From positions 1 through 7,486 of the forward strand of contig CALGXF010000040.1 of NCBI GenBank assembly GCA_937935995.1: a stretch of 7,486 nucleotides of DNA. Direction: 5' to 3'. How positions within the stretch are numbered: position 1 is the first letter of the stretch; every line of letters starts with the position of its first letter. The notes under the pieces were generated by a model. It saw only the letters and a list, made by a program, of their open reading frames with translations, had not been told where the DNA came from and searched no databases. The position numbers and the translations under genes were made by a program. This document shows, in pieces, positions 1-5,974 of this stretch. This stretch comes from an uncultured Alphaproteobacteria bacterium. GTDB lineage: Bacteria > Pseudomonadota > Alphaproteobacteria > CAAHEQ01 > UBA3637.

Positions 1-19
1 TGGGAAACATTATATCATA

Positions 20-31
20 CCCCCCCCCCCC
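20..31. repeat. C12 mononucleotide tract
   Basis: An uninterrupted run of 12 cytosines lies outside any gene seen here, downstream of the leftward gene. Runs this long are prone to length change by slipped-strand replication and are also a common place for sequencing or assembly error. Nothing in the window shows what lies to its left, so a role as a phase-variable promoter spacer cannot be judged. Confidence 0.9.
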
Positions 32-56
32 AGAGTCAAGCGAAAAAAATGTACTT

Positions 57-85
57 GAAAACACCCCGGCATCCGGGATGTTTTC
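57..85 (-). terminator. Rho-independent terminator of the TPR-like gene
   Basis: A 13-pair stem (57-69 with 73-85) closes a 3-base loop just past the stop codon of the leftward gene. The core is GC-rich (CCCGG with CCGGG) and is flanked by an A tract on one side and a T tract on the other, so the U run on the minus-strand transcript is TTTT. The single imperfect pair (64 with 78) is C.A if read on the plus strand but a G.U wobble on the minus-strand transcript, which supports the minus strand as the working one. Confidence 0.8.
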
Positions 86-103
86 TTAACCGTTTTAAAG
101 CAA

Positions 104-1195
104 TTAACGTAAACGCGCTTCTTGTGCAATATCGCGCATTTTGGCCAAACGCAAAGCCTCGCGCACTTTCAGGCGTTCGATATTCACAGCTTCGTTATAC
201 CGTTCGCGTTCATTCATAATCCGCGCCTTGATTTCTTCCTGGCGCTCGCGGATTTCAGACTTTCGAACCATCTCAACCGCATAGTTCAACATGTAATTTT
301 GAAGCGTTCTATCAATCCCTTTGGCCAGTTTCAAAAAGCTTTTTTGGGCCGCCTTATCATTCGGGCCGCCGACCTTTTGACGAAAACGGCCGAATAAAAT
401 CAATCCCTTTGAATCCTTTGGATTAAGTTCCATGGCCCGATGAAAAGCTTTATCGGCCAACCGCACATCATAAAATCCCATCAACAACGCCATATGTGTT
501 GCCATTCTGGATGCTTCCCGACGAGCAAATTGCTGCAATAACTTATCCTTCAACCCAAACAAAATATGTTGCTGGCGCATCAATTCTTTGTTCATCATTT
601 GAACGGCTCTTTGCGGTTTGCCGTTCGCCATATCCTTTAATGCCCGCGCATAATCTCGTTTGTCTTTCGCATACGGATCCAAAATCTTCCGCGCACACAA
701 ATCACGGAAAGAACGAATAGATTCAATCACCGGCAAAATATCAATCAATGAGACTGTCTGCGGTATCATCTTAACAATCTGCGAATCGCTTAATCCCTGA
801 TTGACGGCCGACATAATCTGTTGGATTAACGGCCCGCCCGACGGCATGACATTTTGAACCGAAACAAGTGCTTGTTTTTGTTCCTCTTCAAAAATTTCCT
901 TAATTTCTTTCAAAGAAACTTTCTCATCTTCCATCTGATAGCGTTCCCAAAAATCAATAGCCAACGATTCTTTGGGCAAAAATGTCAGAGAAGCCCGGTG
1001 ATAAAAAAAAGCCCACTTGAAAACTAACTTCAGCAGGATAAACATGACTGTCAATGTAAAAAGAACAATAATGTAGCGGATAAATAGGCTGTAATCATTC
1101 ATAAATTTTCTGGAAGCGGACAGTGCTTTAAAGACATACGGATTTTGTTCCGAATACATCTGAAGCCTTTGCCACCACGTCACATCAAAATCCAT
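104..1195 (-). CDS. Membrane-anchored TPR-like protein of unknown function
   Basis: I do not recognise a named family for this 363-residue protein. A short N-terminal segment rich in aromatic residues (two adjacent Trp at 7-8) precedes one strongly hydrophobic helix at about residues 39-65, a likely single membrane anchor with no cleavable signal peptide. Residues 80-115 are acidic and helical. Residues 181-206 and 236-295 look like helix pairs of tetratricopeptide type: the segment at 236-261 has the spacing Ala-x3-Gly-Phe-Tyr, then Ala, then Ala-x3-Asn-Pro typical of a TPR unit. Residues 305-363 are highly charged (many Glu, Arg and Lys) and probably form a long helix or coiled coil. The start at 1195 is supported by a GGGGG ribosome-binding-like sequence 4 bases upstream and a TATAAT box about 30 bases upstream. 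A strong terminator follows, so it is probably transcribed alone. It may be an envelope scaffold or assembly factor, but this is only inference from the anchor and TPR-like helices. Confidence 0.85.
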   Translation of the reverse strand: MDFDVTWWQRLQMYSEQNPYVFKALSASRKFMNDYSLFIRYIIVLFTLTVMFILLKLVFKWAFFYHRASLTFLPKESLAIDFWERYQMEDEKVSLKEIKEIFEEEQKQALVSVQNVMPSGGPLIQQIMSAVNQGLSDSQIVKMIPQTVSLIDILPVIESIRSFRDLCARKILDPYAKDKRDYARALKDMANGKPQRAVQMMNKELMRQQHILFGLKDKLLQQFARREASRMATHMALLMGFYDVRLADKAFHRAMELNPKDSKGLILFGRFRQKVGGPNDKAAQKSFLKLAKGIDRTLQNYMLNYAVEMVRKSEIRERQEEIKARIMNERERYNEAVNIERLKVREALRLAKMRDIAQEARLR

Positions 1196-1198
1196 GCT

Positions 1199-1205
1199 AC
1201 CCCCG
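1199..1205 (-). promoter_or_regulatory. Ribosome binding site of the TPR-like gene
   Basis: On the minus strand a G-rich ACGGGGGT-like stretch lies 4 bases before the ATG at 1195. It is an acceptable though not canonical Shine-Dalgarno sequence and fixes the start at 1195. Confidence 0.55.
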
Positions 1206-1226
1206 TTTTAAACAGCAATAGGACGT

Positions 1227-1232
1227 ATTATA
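1227..1232 (-). promoter_or_regulatory. Minus-strand -10 box (TATAAT) for the TPR-like gene
   Basis: A perfect TATAAT reads leftward here, which would place transcription start near 1220 and give a leader of about 25 bases. No good -35 box sits at 16-18 bases. A TTGACC lies only 10 bases upstream, too close for a standard sigma70 promoter, so the promoter may depend on an activator or on extended contacts. Confidence 0.5.
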
Positions 1233-1273
1233 CACGCTTTTGGGTCAATTTTCCAGTTAAAAAATATATTTTC

Positions 1274-1288
1274 TTAACGTCTTTTTAA
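1274..1288. promoter_or_regulatory. Candidate CtrA-type site (TTAA-N7-TTAA)
   Basis: The 15-base sequence TTAACGTCTTTTTAA has two TTAA half-sites separated by exactly 7 bases, the consensus of the alphaproteobacterial cell-cycle regulator CtrA. It lies 51 bases before the protease start, between the two divergent genes. The region is AT-rich, so a chance match is quite possible, and the presence of CtrA in this organism is unknown. Confidence 0.25.
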
Positions 1289-1331
1289 TAAAACAGGTGA
1301 ATGATAAGTAGGTTGAAGGTGTTAAACAAGC

Positions 1332-1336
1332 GAGGG
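1332..1336 (+). promoter_or_regulatory. Ribosome binding site that decides the protease start
   Basis: GAGGG lies 3 bases before the ATG at 1340. The in-frame ATG at 1301 has only AGG at a similarly short distance and would add 13 residues (with Arg, Lys, Lys, Arg) not expected ahead of the conserved start of this family. The downstream start is therefore preferred. Confidence 0.5.
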
Positions 1337-1339
1337 AAT

Positions 1340-3778
1340 ATGACAAAACACGAATTAGCGGCCAATCAATTATATCATGCGTGTTCTTTTTCCAAAAACT
1401 TTCAAACGACCAAAGATTTATCCGGCAATGCAGACGTTATCGGCCAAGAAAAGGCGATTGAAGCCATCAAATTCGCCATGAATATGCCGGGCGACGGGTA
1501 TAACGTGTTTTGTTTGGGAGCCGAAGGAATCGGCAAAAAAAGTCTGGCATTGCAATTATTGTCCAAAGAAGCGGCTCGCAAAAAGACACCGGATGATTGG
1601 TGTTATGTCAACAACTTTGAATTTCCGCATAAACCGAAAGCGCTTCGTTTGCCGGCCGGAAAAGGCAAAACATTTCAAAAAGAAATCGAAAAATTGATTA
1701 CGGACATTCAAACGGCGTTACCGGCTTTGTTTGAAGGGCAAGAATATCAAGATCAAATCGCGCAAGTTGAACAAAATTTCCAAACGCAAAAAGAAGCTTA
1801 TTACAACCAATTGCAAGACATTGCCAAAGGCAAGAAAAATGTCGCTATTTTAAGAATGCCGACCGGATTGGTTGTTGCACCGACCAAAAACGGGGAAGTT
1901 TTGACGCCCGAAACGTTTGACAAGCTGCCCAAAGCAACGCGTAAAGCCATATTAGACCAAATGAACGAAACGCAAGCGCGATTGGAACAAGCTGTCAGAG
2001 AAGTTCCGAAATGGGAAAAAGAACAAAAAGAACAAATCAATACTTTAAATGAACTTTTGACACACCAAACCGTTCACCAAGCGATGCATGACCTTATGAA
2101 AAAATATGATGATGTGGCGGATGTCAAAGCTTATTTAAACAACATGCGCAAAGACATTGTTGATCATGTTTCCTTGTTTTTAGACACAAACAAAAATGAA
2201 GAGGAAGGCGATCAAGTCAGTGCTTTTGTTAAAAAATCTCAAAAATCGTCTCAAATTATGAACCGGTATAAAGTCAACTTGTTGGTCAGCAATGCCGGCA
2301 AAAAAGGAGCCCCGGTTTTATACTTGGATCATCCGAATCTGCCCAATTTAGTCGGCCGCATGGAACGAATGCAGCAATTCGGCATGCTTATCACGGATTT
2401 CAGTTTGATTAAAGCCGGCGCATTACATCAGGCCAACGGCGGCTATTTGATTGTTGATGCGCGGGATTTGTGTTCTCATCCGGCGGCGTGGGAAAGCTTG
2501 AAGCGGTCTTTAAAATCCAAAAGCATTCAGATTGAATCTGCCGAAGAAGAATCCGGCGTTGTCAGCACGACGACTTTGGAGCCGGAGGCTATTCCCCTCA
2601 ACATCAAAATCGTTTTAATCGGCGAAAATGACCTTTATTATGCTTTAAGCGAAAATGATGCGGACTTTTCCAACTTATTCAAGGTCGAAGCTAATTTTTA
2701 TCCGCGCATTGATCGAAATGAAGAAAATATCGGCAAATACATGTCTTTAATGACGACGTTGTGCAAAAAGTATAAATTAAAAGCTTTTACAAAAGAGGCG
2801 TTGGAACGATTGATTGAATATGCTTCTCGGATATCGCAGGATCAAGAAAAATTAACAACGCGGTTAAGTTTGATTTCCGATTTAATGAAAGAAGCGGATT
2901 ATTTTGCACGGCGGGCAAAGGCAAAAGCGGTTATCAAAGAACATATCGAAAAAGCCATCGCGGCCAAAGTCAATCGTTCGGACAATTTACACAAACGCAT
3001 GTTGGAACACATTCAAAACGGAACGATATTGATTAATACGCAAGGTCGCCAAATCGGTCAAATCAACATCTTGGCGGTTCAGGAATACGGGCATTTATCT
3101 TTCGGACGTCCCAGTCGGCTGACGTGTCAAACCCGCATCGGCTCCGGTGAAATCATTGACATTGAACGCGAAGTGGATTTAGGCGGGCCTTTCCATTCCA
3201 AAGGCGTATTGATTTTATCGTCTTTTGTTGCTTCTCAATTTGCCAAAGAAGAACCGCTGTCGTTAAATGCAAGCCTTGTCATCGAACAATCATACGGCCC
3301 GATTGACGGAGATTCAGCCTCCAGCGCCGAACTGTATGCTTTGTTGTCATCCATATCCGGCATTGCGTTGGATCAAGGCGTTGCCGTCACCGGTTCCGTC
3401 AACCAATTGGGGCAAGTTCAAGCCATCGGTGCCGTTAATGAAAAAATTGAAGGCTTTTTCGATGTTTGCCGCGTCAAAGGGTTAACGGGAACGCAAGGCG
3501 TCATTATTCCAAAAGCCAATGAACGAAACTTAATGCTGCGCGCCGATGTCGTTGAAGCGGTTCAACAGGGTTTATTCCATATTTATGCCGTTGAAACAAT
3601 TGCAGAAGGTTTGGAAATTCTGACGGGCATCCCGACCGGCCAGCCCAATGCAAAAGGCAAATATCCTCCGGATACATTGTACGGCCGCATTCAAGAACAA
3701 CTGCATACGTATTACGTCAAAGTTCAAAAAGAAAACGAACGCGCGGATAAACGCAAAAAACGCGTTGCGTCTTATTAA
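1340..3778 (+). CDS. Lon-like ATP-dependent protease, LonB/COG1067 (YcbZ-like) family
   Basis: This 812-residue protein (counted from 1340) is a cytoplasmic AAA+ serine protease expected to unfold and degrade proteins as a ring. Its N-terminal pattern (Leu-Tyr...Cys, then IGQEKA at about 34-39) is typical of the LonB-like family that includes E. coli YcbZ. The P-loop at 60-68 reads GAEGIGKKS, with Lys where classical Walker A has Ser/Thr and a Ser one residue later. A charged, probably coiled-coil insertion covers about 110-300. The GGYLIVDARDL segment at about 367-377 is the Walker B region with Asp-Ala instead of Asp-Glu. KIVLIGENDLYY (about 423-434) fits sensor 1, and TTRLSLISDL (about 506-515) holds a likely sensor 2 Arg at 508. 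The Lon protease domain starts near 570. The catalytic Ser lies in DGDSAS (Ser659) and the Lys in VNEKIEG (Lys702), 43 residues apart as in E. coli Lon (Ser679/Lys722). The C-terminus is a basic tail. The gene stands alone: divergent from the TPR-like gene and 171 bases before the ankyrin-like unit. The start at 1301 (825 residues) is the main alternative. Confidence 0.93.
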   Translation: MTKHELAANQLYHACSFSKNFQTTKDLSGNADVIGQEKAIEAIKFAMNMPGDGYNVFCLGAEGIGKKSLALQLLSKEAARKKTPDDWCYVNNFEFPHKPKALRLPAGKGKTFQKEIEKLITDIQTALPALFEGQEYQDQIAQVEQNFQTQKEAYYNQLQDIAKGKKNVAILRMPTGLVVAPTKNGEVLTPETFDKLPKATRKAILDQMNETQARLEQAVREVPKWEKEQKEQINTLNELLTHQTVHQAMHDLMKKYDDVADVKAYLNNMRKDIVDHVSLFLDTNKNEEEGDQVSAFVKKSQKSSQIMNRYKVNLLVSNAGKKGAPVLYLDHPNLPNLVGRMERMQQFGMLITDFSLIKAGALHQANGGYLIVDARDLCSHPAAWESLKRSLKSKSIQIESAEEESGVVSTTTLEPEAIPLNIKIVLIGENDLYYALSENDADFSNLFKVEANFYPRIDRNEENIGKYMSLMTTLCKKYKLKAFTKEALERLIEYASRISQDQEKLTTRLSLISDLMKEADYFARRAKAKAVIKEHIEKAIAAKVNRSDNLHKRMLEHIQNGTILINTQGRQIGQINILAVQEYGHLSFGRPSRLTCQTRIGSGEIIDIEREVDLGGPFHSKGVLILSSFVASQFAKEEPLSLNASLVIEQSYGPIDGDSASSAELYALLSSISGIALDQGVAVTGSVNQLGQVQAIGAVNEKIEGFFDVCRVKGLTGTQGVIIPKANERNLMLRADVVEAVQQGLFHIYAVETIAEGLEILTGIPTGQPNAKGKYPPDTLYGRIQEQLHTYYVKVQKENERADKRKKRVASY

Positions 3779-3796
3779 AAACAACTTTTTGATACG

Positions 3797-3816
3797 CGTG
3801 GATTTAAACACGTTTT
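3797..3816 (+). terminator. Weak hairpin plus T run after the protease gene
   Basis: CGTG (3797-3800) and CACG (3809-3812) can pair over an 8-base AT-rich loop, followed directly by TTTT. The 4-pair stem is short for an intrinsic terminator, so this is only a possible stop signal. The rest of 3817-3886 is AT-rich with no clear structure. Confidence 0.3.
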
Positions 3817-3886
3817 AGCCGCCTCTTAAAATTCGTCAATGTTTTTCGATATATTGATTATTTTTCATATTTTCACAACTTTAGTC

Positions 3887-3915
3887 TTTACTTTTTTCGT
3901 TTTTTAAGATATTAT
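3887..3915 (+). promoter_or_regulatory. Sigma70-like promoter of the ankyrin-like unit
   Basis: A -35 box TTTACT (3887-3892, 4 of 6 consensus) and a -10 box TATTAT (3910-3915, 5 of 6) are separated by exactly 17 bases. Transcription would begin near 3922, about 28 bases before the first gene. A second TATTAT-like sequence at 3924-3929 is an alternative -10. Confidence 0.55.
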
Positions 3916-3936
3916 ATACAAAATATTATACAAAAG

Positions 3937-3943
3937 AGAGGGG
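3937..3943 (+). promoter_or_regulatory. Ribosome binding site of the first ankyrin-like gene
   Basis: AGAGGGG lies 6 bases before the ATG at 3950. It is a strong Shine-Dalgarno sequence and supports that start. Confidence 0.7.
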
Positions 3944-3949
3944 CCCACT

Positions 3950-4984
3950 ATGATCGAACAACATGTTCAAGAAGAAGATGTGTCTATTCTTTTATCCGAC
4001 TATGCGCATCACCCGAAAGAATTACAAAAAATCATCACTCATGATTCGTACAAAACGCATGCGATGCGCGTCATGGCGCAAAAAATCCTGCTGGACAAGT
4101 TGGAACAAGCGCTTTTGACCAAAGACACAACTGCGTTTAATGCCACCATATCCGCGTTCAGCAAGCATCAATTAGAGACCGACGTTAATGAACGAGGCCG
4201 ATTAACCATGGAACAGGCTCAAAATGAAAACCAATTAAATGAAATGCTGTTGACGGCCGCCAAGTCGGGACAAAAAGATGCGGTGATTCAGTTGGTTCGT
4301 TTAGGGGCTGATTTGAAAACACAAAACGCACAAAAACAAAACGCTTTTCATTTATTGATAGAGAAAGATCCGTTTTTATCCTTTGGCACGAATGCGCTTC
4401 CTTTTCAAGAAAGAGACCAAGCCGTTGCCTGTCATCGGTTCAATTTATCTTCGCTCAATCCGTCAAACAATCCGCAAACGACACAAAATATTTTAAATGC
4501 GTTATCTCAACCGAACGCAGCTTTTTTAACACCGGTTGCTTTGCTGATAAAACGATTGCCCTCACCACTTATCGGCCACGCGCATCCGCGCGCACATGCC
4601 TTGTATGAAGCCAAATTAGACTCGATTGAAGCTTTGCACTTAATCGGTTATAATTTCAATACACCGGAAGACTTCCCGATGCACCAGCCGTTGATGATTG
4701 CTCATACACAGCCGCATCCGGACAGCGATTTAATTGAACGTTTATTATGGGCCGAAGCCGATTATCCGACTTTTGAATGCCGAAACAAGCTTTATAAAAC
4801 AGCCCCGGCTGATGTCAAAAACGTTATGCGCCGTTTCATTTGCAATAAACAAAATTGTTCTGCTTTTACGGCTTACTTGTATCTTTGCGGTTTGATGAAA
4901 GAACATTTTGTTTTAAACGCTCCGACCAAAACGAAACAGGCTTTTTTCATGGCCGAATCGCATCAAGGCTTTGAAAGGAAATAA
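3950..4984 (+). CDS. Ankyrin-repeat-like protein, first of a tandem pair
   Basis: This 344-residue protein has no signal peptide or membrane segment and is probably cytoplasmic or exported by a non-Sec route. The clearest ankyrin unit covers about residues 97-126: Leu-Leu-x-Ala-Ala-x-x-Gly, then Asp-Ala-x-x-x-Leu-x-x-x-Gly-Ala-Asp, which matches the helix-turn-helix and GAD turn of the repeat. It runs on into a second partial unit (127-140). More diverged ankyrin-like helices can be seen near 213-238 (ending Ile-Gly-Tyr-Asn-Phe-Asn) and 241-275. The N-terminal 90 residues are helical and charged. Ankyrin repeats bind other proteins, and the partner is unknown. The gene starts behind a good promoter and ribosome binding site. 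It ends one base before the next start codon, so the two are almost certainly co-transcribed and translationally coupled. Such proteins are frequent in host-associated alphaproteobacteria, but no secretion signal shows it to be an effector. Confidence 0.85.
   Translation: MIEQHVQEEDVSILLSDYAHHPKELQKIITHDSYKTHAMRVMAQKILLDKLEQALLTKDTTAFNATISAFSKHQLETDVNERGRLTMEQAQNENQLNEMLLTAAKSGQKDAVIQLVRLGADLKTQNAQKQNAFHLLIEKDPFLSFGTNALPFQERDQAVACHRFNLSSLNPSNNPQTTQNILNALSQPNAAFLTPVALLIKRLPSPLIGHAHPRAHALYEAKLDSIEALHLIGYNFNTPEDFPMHQPLMIAHTQPHPDSDLIERLLWAEADYPTFECRNKLYKTAPADVKNVMRRFICNKQNCSAFTAYLYLCGLMKEHFVLNAPTKTKQAFFMAESHQGFERK
4973..4980 (+). promoter_or_regulatory. Ribosome binding site for the second ankyrin-like gene
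   Basis: GAAAGGAA, inside the last codons of the first ankyrin-like gene, lies 5-6 bases before the ATG at 4986. It marks 4986 as the true start of the second gene, whose frame then breaks at 5085. Confidence 0.65.
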
Positions 4985-4985
4985 G

Positions 4986-5087
4986 ATGTATCGTTTGCGT
5001 GATTTTGTTGACCGGAATGATCCGATTTTGCAAAAAGGCGTTGATGCGCTTGAACGAAAACGATTGGATGTTTTGAACGGGTTTTGA
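4986..5087 (+). CDS. N-terminal 33-codon piece of the second ankyrin-like gene
   Basis: This short frame begins one base after the stop of the first ankyrin-like gene, with a good ribosome binding site. It encodes a charged helical peptide (start MYRLRDFVDRND, end DVLNGF) and stops at TGA 5085-5087. The stop overlaps the TTG at 5084 that opens the longer downstream frame. As a free gene of 33 residues it has no recognisable role. Its helical sequence flows naturally into the ankyrin-like start of the next frame, and its last helix resembles the segment before the first ankyrin unit of the upstream gene. The likely explanation is that it is the true N-terminus of a 300-residue protein separated by a one-base loss at 5081-5085 (GTTTT). 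A real tiny coupled gene is the alternative. Confidence 0.55.
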   Translation: MYRLRDFVDRNDPILQKGVDALERKRLDVLNGF

Positions 5088-5887
5088 ATGACCCGGATTT
5101 TGATGCCGGCTCTTTCACGGCACGTGCTTTGTTATACGAAGCTGCCGAACAAACCTGCATAGATGCTTTTTACATGCTCGGCAGTCGCGGCGTTCCGCTT
5201 TATGATACCGATCAACAACCTTTTTCACAAAAACCGCACGCTTTGTCGGTTCATCATTTACCGGCGGTCAGTATTTTTCTGGAAGAAACGCCGTTGCATG
5301 TTTTATTTCGCAAATGCAATTTAATGAGTGTGTTTGATTTGGATTTAGGGTCTCATTTTTATGCAACTGATTTAATCAGAACATTCAACACGGTTACACA
5401 GAAAAATTACGCATCCGTTTTAAAGCCGTGTCCCGACTCACCGATGTCTGCCCTTTCGCCTTTAGATACTTTGTGGGCGCATTACCAAAACCAACAAAAG
5501 TTTTTTGAAGCACATGCGGATAATCAAAGCCAATCTGCATTGAATCTGCGCATGGCACAATTTTTATCGTCTTGTCTTCAATTTATGCCGGACTTAACCA
5601 TACCGCATCTTTTCGACCAGCCCACTCTTTTAAAAAACGCTCTTGAAACAGATGATATCCCGTGTATTTTCGTTTTAGCTAACCCGACAATTGCCCAGCT
5701 TAATCGACAAAAATATCTTTTTACACAAAAGGAAGCCCGATTTTTTAAAACCTGTTCTTTTATTGACGACAATTTAAAAAATGAAATGAACAGCCCGGTT
5801 GAAGCGGTTAAACAAACCCGTCATCAACCACCGATTGGCTTTTGGCAGCGTTTAAAAAGAAATTTTGTTCGTGTTCATGAGTCATAA
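5084..5887 (+). CDS. Ankyrin-repeat-like protein, second of the pair (frame apparently broken at the 5' end)
   Basis: The open frame gives 267 residues from a TTG. Residues 13-42 form a good ankyrin unit (Ala-Leu-Leu-Tyr-Glu-Ala-Ala-Glu, then Ile-Asp-Ala-Phe-x-x-Leu-x-x-Arg-Gly-Val). ETPLH at 68-72 is the classic TPLH start of another, and 180-208 is a weaker third. The last 20 residues are basic and amphipathic (GFWQRLKRNF). There is no signal peptide or membrane helix. The TTG has no convincing ribosome binding site of its own and overlaps the upstream stop as TTGA, so translation would need re-initiation by ribosomes leaving the 33-codon frame. Adding one base in the T run at 5082-5085 would join both frames into one 300-residue protein starting at 4986. 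It is adjacent to and probably functions with the ankyrin-like protein upstream. The binding partner is unknown. Confidence 0.75.
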   Translation: MNDPDFDAGSFTARALLYEAAEQTCIDAFYMLGSRGVPLYDTDQQPFSQKPHALSVHHLPAVSIFLEETPLHVLFRKCNLMSVFDLDLGSHFYATDLIRTFNTVTQKNYASVLKPCPDSPMSALSPLDTLWAHYQNQQKFFEAHADNQSQSALNLRMAQFLSSCLQFMPDLTIPHLFDQPTLLKNALETDDIPCIFVLANPTIAQLNRQKYLFTQKEARFFKTCSFIDDNLKNEMNSPVEAVKQTRHQPPIGFWQRLKRNFVRVHES

Positions 5888-5888
5888 A

Positions 5889-5904
5889 AGACATCTTCAT
5901 GTCT
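5889..5904 (-). terminator. Hairpin in the convergent gap, terminator-like on the minus strand
   Basis: AGACAT and ATGTCT pair perfectly over a 4-base loop directly after the ankyrin-like stop codon. On the minus strand the stem is followed by TTTT, and three weaker outer pairs can form, so it fits an intrinsic terminator for the leftward cysteine-rich gene. On the plus strand no T run follows. Confidence 0.4.
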
Positions 5905-5924
5905 CTCGTATACACCAAACCGGC

Positions 5925-5955
5925 CGAATGCCCGATTTTTACCTTCGGACATTCG
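5925..5955 (-). terminator. Eleven-pair hairpin after the cysteine-rich gene
   Basis: The arms 5925-5935 and 5945-5955 are complementary over 11 positions around a 9-base loop. The single imperfect position (5931 with 5949) is C.A on the plus strand but G.U on the minus-strand transcript, which points to the leftward gene ending at 5975. No U run follows, so it may protect the 3' end of the message or work together with the hairpin at 5889-5904. Confidence 0.45.
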
Positions 5956-5974
5956 ACATGAGCATACGGACAAA

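Noticed and set aside
86..107. Three TTAA sequences near the end of the TPR-like gene as CtrA sites
   Set aside because: They are separated by 5 bases, not 7, and lie at the 3' end of a gene and its terminator.
1237..1252. TTGACC on the minus strand as a -35 box for the TPR-like gene
   Set aside because: It is only 10 bases from the TATAAT box, too close for a sigma70 promoter.
5072..5087. Programmed -1 frameshift at GGGTTTT
   Set aside because: In the translated frame the codons are GGG TTT TGA, so the bases do not fit a slippery X-XXY-YYZ heptamer, and re-pairing after a -1 slip would be poor.
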